Shown piece by piece: positions 12,521 through 15,309 of a stretch of 15,309 nt of DNA (within the stretch, counting starts at the first letter, position 1; each line of letters begins with the position of its first letter). The DNA is taken from positions 1-15,309 of the forward strand of contig JAOACU010000034.1 in NCBI GenBank assembly GCA_026417715.1. The letters run 5' to 3'. A program made the translations under genes and the position numbers. This DNA is from Anaerolineae bacterium. Lineage in GTDB: Bacteria; Chloroflexota; Anaerolineae; UBA4142. The notes beneath the pieces are model-generated. The model made no database searches, was not told the origin of the DNA, and saw nothing but the letters and a program-made list of their open reading frames with translations.

Positions 12521-13108
12521 ATGCCCGGTTTCGTTGGACACACGGTTGCCAACACCGCGCTCATCGTTGGTACAACTGTCGTGATGCGCGCGCAAAGTTG
12601 GTCGTGGCAAGATGTGATTGCGGTGAATGCGGGAATCGTCATCGCGACCTTTGTTCTTTCGCCCGATATGGATTTGTTCACAAGTAAATCTATGAAGGGC
12701 TGGGGCTGGTTGCGCTACTTTTGGTTACCCTATGCCAAACTGGCGCGCCATCGCGATCGTTTGCATTTTCCGATTGTTGGAACAATGGTGCGTTGGCTTT
12801 ACGTTATGGCGATTCTTGCACTCTTGGTGATTCTCTTCCGCCTGTGGTTTCGGCACATCGGCTTGAGTGTTGACTTGGATTTTGCCGGCGATACTGAAGA
12901 CATCATCTACAACGCGCTCTATCTTGCCGATGTGTTTTTGGGCGCGGTGTTGGCAGACACGTTGCACTATGTCCTCGATATTTTTTCGACGAAACTCAAA
13001 CGCGTGATCCCGCGTCGCTATCGTGATCGCTATGACCGATACGCGCGCGCTCACGAAGAGCGTGAGCATCGTCTACCACGTTGGATTTCCACTGAGGAGC
13101 AAAGATGA
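12521..13108 (+). CDS. DUF2227-like putative metal-binding membrane protein
   Basis: The 195-residue protein has membrane segments near 10-22, 33-47, 90-110 and 133-152. Conserved-looking polar motifs are GHTVAN (6-11), LSPDMDL (46-52) and WGWLRYFWLPYAKLARHRDRLHF, with His77 and His82, and ADTLHY with His149. The order LSPDxD, then W-x2-L...WxPYxKLxxHR...H, is that of DUF2227 (YfdZ/cyanobacterial putative metal-binding proteins), a family without known activity. The spread of His and Asp residues near membrane borders fits a metal-dependent hydrolase-like site. GAGGTG precedes the ATG. Its TGA overlaps the next gene's ATG by four bases (ATGA), so it is coupled to the carboxypeptidase. Confidence 0.75.
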   Translation: MPGFVGHTVANTALIVGTTVVMRAQSWSWQDVIAVNAGIVIATFVLSPDMDLFTSKSMKGWGWLRYFWLPYAKLARHRDRLHFPIVGTMVRWLYVMAILALLVILFRLWFRHIGLSVDLDFAGDTEDIIYNALYLADVFLGAVLADTLHYVLDIFSTKLKRVIPRRYRDRYDRYARAHEEREHRLPRWISTEEQR

Positions 13109-14610
13109 AAGAAAAACTCGAAGAACTGAAAAAACGTTTAGCGGTAGTCAATGATTTGGAACGCGCGGCAGGTTTGTTGAGTTGGGATCAACAAACGTAT
13201 ATGCCGCCGCGCGGCGCCGCTGCGCGTGCCGAGCAACTCGCCACGTTGCAAAAACTCGCGCATGAACATTTCATCGCCGATGAAATCGGCGCGCTGTTGA
13301 ACGACCTTGCTGATTACGCGGCGCAATTGCCGTACGATTCGGACGAGGCGAGTTTGATTCGCGTGACCAAGCGCGATTACGATCGCGCCAAGCGCGTGCC
13401 GCCCAAGTTAGTCGAAGAAATGGCGCGCGCGGCGTCACTCGCGTTCGAGGCGTGGCAACGCGCCAAAGCCGAATCGAATTTCAAATTGTTCCAGCCCCAC
13501 CTCGAAAAGAACGTCGAGTTGCGCATCGAACTCGCAAATTGTTTGGGATACAAGGATCGCATCTACGACGCGCTGCTCGATCAGTACGAGCCGCAGATGA
13601 CGACCGCGCAAGTGGAAGCGATTTTCGCGCCGCTCAAGCAAGACATCGTCGCGCTCGTTCAAGCCATCGCGCGCAAAAGCGATGCGGTGAACGATGCGGT
13701 GTTGCATCGCGAGTACGATGTGCACAAGCAATGGGAGTTTGGCGTTCAGGTTGCCAAGAGTTTGGGGTTGGATTTTGAACGTTCACGGCAAGACAAATCG
13801 CCGCATCCATTCACGATTAGTTTTTCAGTGAACGATGTGCGCATCACCACGCGCCTCAATCCCAAGTTTTTGCCCTCCGCGCTCTTTGGCACGATTCACG
13901 AAACGGGGCACGCGCTCTACGAATTAGGGTATCGCCCCGAATTGGAACGCACACCACTCGCGGGCGGTGCATCGCTTGGGGTGCACGAATCGCAATCGCG
14001 CTTGTGGGAAAACATCGTGGGGCGCAGTCGTGGTTTTTGGCAATTTTGGTTTCCGCGTTTGCGCGAAATGTTTCCCGAACAACTGGCGGATCAGACCCTC
14101 GAATCGTTTTACCGAGCGGTCAACAAAGTCGCACCGTCGTTCATCCGTGTCGAAGCCGATGAGGTGACGTACGGCTTGCACATTATGCTACGCTTTGAAC
14201 TCGAAAATCTACTCGTCGAACGCAAGTTGCCCGTTGCCGATGTGCCCGACGCGTGGAATGCCAAGATGCAAGAGTATCTCGGCATTGTGCCGCCGAACGA
14301 CGCGCTCGGTTGTTTGCAAGATGTGCATTGGTCGTACGGCGATTTGGGGTACTTTTCGACGTACTTGCTTGGTTCGATGTTCGCCGCGCAGTTGTACGCG
14401 CAAGCCGTGCGCGATGTGCCAACGATTCCCGAGCAAATCGCGCGCGGTGAGTTTGCCGATTTGCTCACGTGGTTGCGCGAGAAGGTACACACACACGGTC
14501 GCAAATTTACCCTCGATGAATTGGCGCGGCGTGTGACTGGCGAACCGTTGAACGCGCGCGCGTATGTGGCGTACCTGAAAACCAAGTTTGGTGAAATCTA
14601 TGGAGTGTAG
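13105..14610 (+). CDS. Carboxypeptidase Taq (M32 family zinc metallopeptidase)
   Basis: A 501-residue cytoplasmic zinc carboxypeptidase of family M32 that removes C-terminal residues from peptides. The length is typical. HETGHALYE carries His265, Glu266 and His269; HESQSRLWEN (294-303) gives the third zinc ligand Glu295. Other family signatures are LSWDQQTYMPPRGAAARAEQ near the start and SFIRVEADEVTYGLHI (345-360). GAGGAGC precedes the ATG inside the upstream gene. The last codons (Val, stop) are supplied by the hairpin at 14605-14635. Confidence 0.93.
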   Translation: MKEKLEELKKRLAVVNDLERAAGLLSWDQQTYMPPRGAAARAEQLATLQKLAHEHFIADEIGALLNDLADYAAQLPYDSDEASLIRVTKRDYDRAKRVPPKLVEEMARAASLAFEAWQRAKAESNFKLFQPHLEKNVELRIELANCLGYKDRIYDALLDQYEPQMTTAQVEAIFAPLKQDIVALVQAIARKSDAVNDAVLHREYDVHKQWEFGVQVAKSLGLDFERSRQDKSPHPFTISFSVNDVRITTRLNPKFLPSALFGTIHETGHALYELGYRPELERTPLAGGASLGVHESQSRLWENIVGRSRGFWQFWFPRLREMFPEQLADQTLESFYRAVNKVAPSFIRVEADEVTYGLHIMLRFELENLLVERKLPVADVPDAWNAKMQEYLGIVPPNDALGCLQDVHWSYGDLGYFSTYLLGSMFAAQLYAQAVRDVPTIPEQIARGEFADLLTWLREKVHTHGRKFTLDELARRVTGEPLNARAYVAYLKTKFGEIYGV

Positions 14611-14635
14611 GACAAGTTTAAAACTTGTCCTACAC
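14605..14635. terminator. Perfect hairpin that contains both converging stop codons
   Basis: GTGTAGGACAAGTTT (14605-14619) and AAACTTGTCCTACAC (14621-14635) are exact reverse complements with one base between. The TAG in the left arm is the stop of the carboxypeptidase, and the TAG read from the right arm on the minus strand is the stop of the Mut7-C gene. It belongs to the same repeat family as 4812-4842. It may terminate transcription in both directions, although no T-run follows. Confidence 0.85.
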
Positions 14636-15082
14636 CGATGCACCCAAATCTTCGATGTGACCCAGAATGCGCGCCCAATGCGTGCCGCGCCAATAGATGC
14701 GCGCGCACTGGGGACACTGTCGAAAACGCTCTTGGGTGTGAAACACGTACGGCGGCACCTTGCCGCGCGCATCGTCCTTGCTAATGTCTTGCAACACGCA
14801 ATTGCACACCGCACAACGCGAGAACGCTTCGCGCGCGGTGAGGTGTAGCGTGTGAAACACCTGACGAATCTGCTCTTCCACTCGTTCCGATTCGATGAGG
14901 ATCGCGCGTACGCCGCGTCGTCGCGTCAATTCTACATCGCGCGTTAGGAGCACGCGTTGTTCAAGGCGCGCGCGTCGTGCCAGTTCCGCATCGGTTGCAT
15001 CGGCAAAGTAGAGCGTGTCATAGCCCAACAAGCGTAACCACGTCGCAAGGCGTCCCAGCATCGTATCGGCGAGGAATTTCAC
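14630..15082 (-). CDS. Mut7-C RNase domain protein with zinc ribbon (PIN-like)
   Basis: 150 residues from a GTG at 15082. The start KFLADTMLGRLATWLRLLGY is the hallmark of the Mut7-C domain (PF01927), a PIN-like fold; acidic residues Asp6, Asp28, Asp31 and Asp49 (LLTRD) fit the metal-binding nuclease site. The C-terminal part has C-x2-C-x-C (Cys90, 93, 95) and CPQC (Cys123, 126), a zinc ribbon found in this family. It probably cleaves RNA; the target is unknown. I prefer the GTG to the earlier ATG at 15124 because the family begins at this residue and because the -10 box at 15090-15095 ends seven bases before it, which would make the mRNA leaderless. Confidence 0.8.
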   Translation of the reverse strand: MKFLADTMLGRLATWLRLLGYDTLYFADATDAELARRARLEQRVLLTRDVELTRRRGVRAILIESERVEEQIRQVFHTLHLTAREAFSRCAVCNCVLQDISKDDARGKVPPYVFHTQERFRQCPQCARIYWRGTHWARILGHIEDLGASV

Positions 15083-15089
15083 AAGGGCA

Positions 15090-15117
15090 ATTATACCAAC
15101 CTTTGGGAGAGTATCAA
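15090..15117 (-). promoter_or_regulatory. Strong promoter for a leaderless Mut7-C mRNA
   Basis: On the minus strand TTGATA (15112-15117), a 16-bp spacer and a perfect TATAAT (15090-15095) preceded by TGG (extended -10). Only seven bases separate the -10 box from GTG at 15082, so transcription should begin at or within a base of the start codon. No ribosome site fits in that space. The promoter overlaps the ribosome-site region of the divergent gatC. Confidence 0.7.
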
Positions 15118-15309
15118 ATGCCACTCACGCGAGCACAAGTGCAACACATTGCTGAACTTGCCAAGTTGAAACTGACGGAAGATGAAATCGCCCGAATGAC
15201 TGAACAACTCTCGGCGATTCTCGACTATGCTGCACGCCTGCAAGAGTTGGACACGGAGGCGATTCCACCGACCGCGAGTGTCGTGCCCTTGCGCAATGTG
15301 ATGCGTGAC
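15118..15309 (+). CDS. gatC: GatC, Asp-tRNA(Asn)/Glu-tRNA(Gln) amidotransferase subunit C (partial)
   Basis: The first 64 residues are visible; the gene runs off the window (family length about 95-100). PLTRAQVQHIAELAKLKLTE and RMTEQLSAILDYAARLQELD, then PPTASVVPLRNVMRD, are the standard GatC sequence. GatC stabilises GatA and GatB in the enzyme that amidates misacylated tRNA to give Gln-tRNA or Asn-tRNA. GGGAGA lies seven bases before the ATG. gatA may follow outside the window. Confidence 0.95.
   Translation, partial: MPLTRAQVQHIAELAKLKLTEDEIARMTEQLSAILDYAARLQELDTEAIPPTASVVPLRNVMRD

Overview
The window looks like a piece of a chromosome from a moderately GC-rich, non-model bacterium, most likely a member of the Chloroflexota (Anaerolineae-like). 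This placement is an inference. It rests on the mix of a bacterial translin-family protein, a membrane-anchored Cas4-like nuclease, lipoproteins with SH3 domains and several families of short dispersed palindromes between genes. No rRNA, tRNA, CRISPR array, transposase or phage gene is visible.

Layout, left to right. Positions 1-578 are a non-coding island packed with nested inverted repeats. Then comes a secreted 889-residue protein (579-3248, +) that joins a seven-blade propeller to an alpha/beta hydrolase. On the minus strand, 3304-4786 holds a translin-family gene followed by a Cas4-like nuclease in two pieces: the N-terminal cysteine half and the PD-(D/E)XK half lie in the same reading frame, separated by one TGA and copies of two dispersed repeats. 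A divergent promoter pair (4863-4937) separates this cluster from maeB (4983-7232, +), a malic enzyme with a C-terminal phosphotransacetylase-like domain. maeB ends at a strong two-way terminator.

A long minus-strand stretch, 12347 to 7269, carries in transcription order: a lipoprotein 5'-nucleotidase, a 79-residue beta-grasp-like protein, a two-gene restriction-modification island (PD-(D/E)XK nuclease and D12-class adenine methyltransferase), an SH3-domain lipoprotein, a YhhQ-type queuosine-precursor transporter and a metal-dependent cyclase/formamidase. The restriction-modification pair is visibly richer in A+T, is almost free of the GCGCG runs that fill the neighbouring genes, and has its own perfect -10 box, so it was probably acquired.

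The right end holds a translationally coupled pair on the plus strand (DUF2227-like membrane protein and an M32 carboxypeptidase). A perfect hairpin there supplies the stop codons of both the carboxypeptidase and the converging Mut7-C RNase gene. The RNase gene appears to be transcribed as a leaderless mRNA starting at GTG. The window ends inside gatC, which starts the Asp/Glu-tRNA amidotransferase.

The most interesting points are the translin plus split Cas4-like cluster, the propeller-lipase fusion, and the repeated use of short palindromes as gene ends, leaders and an apparent gene interruption.
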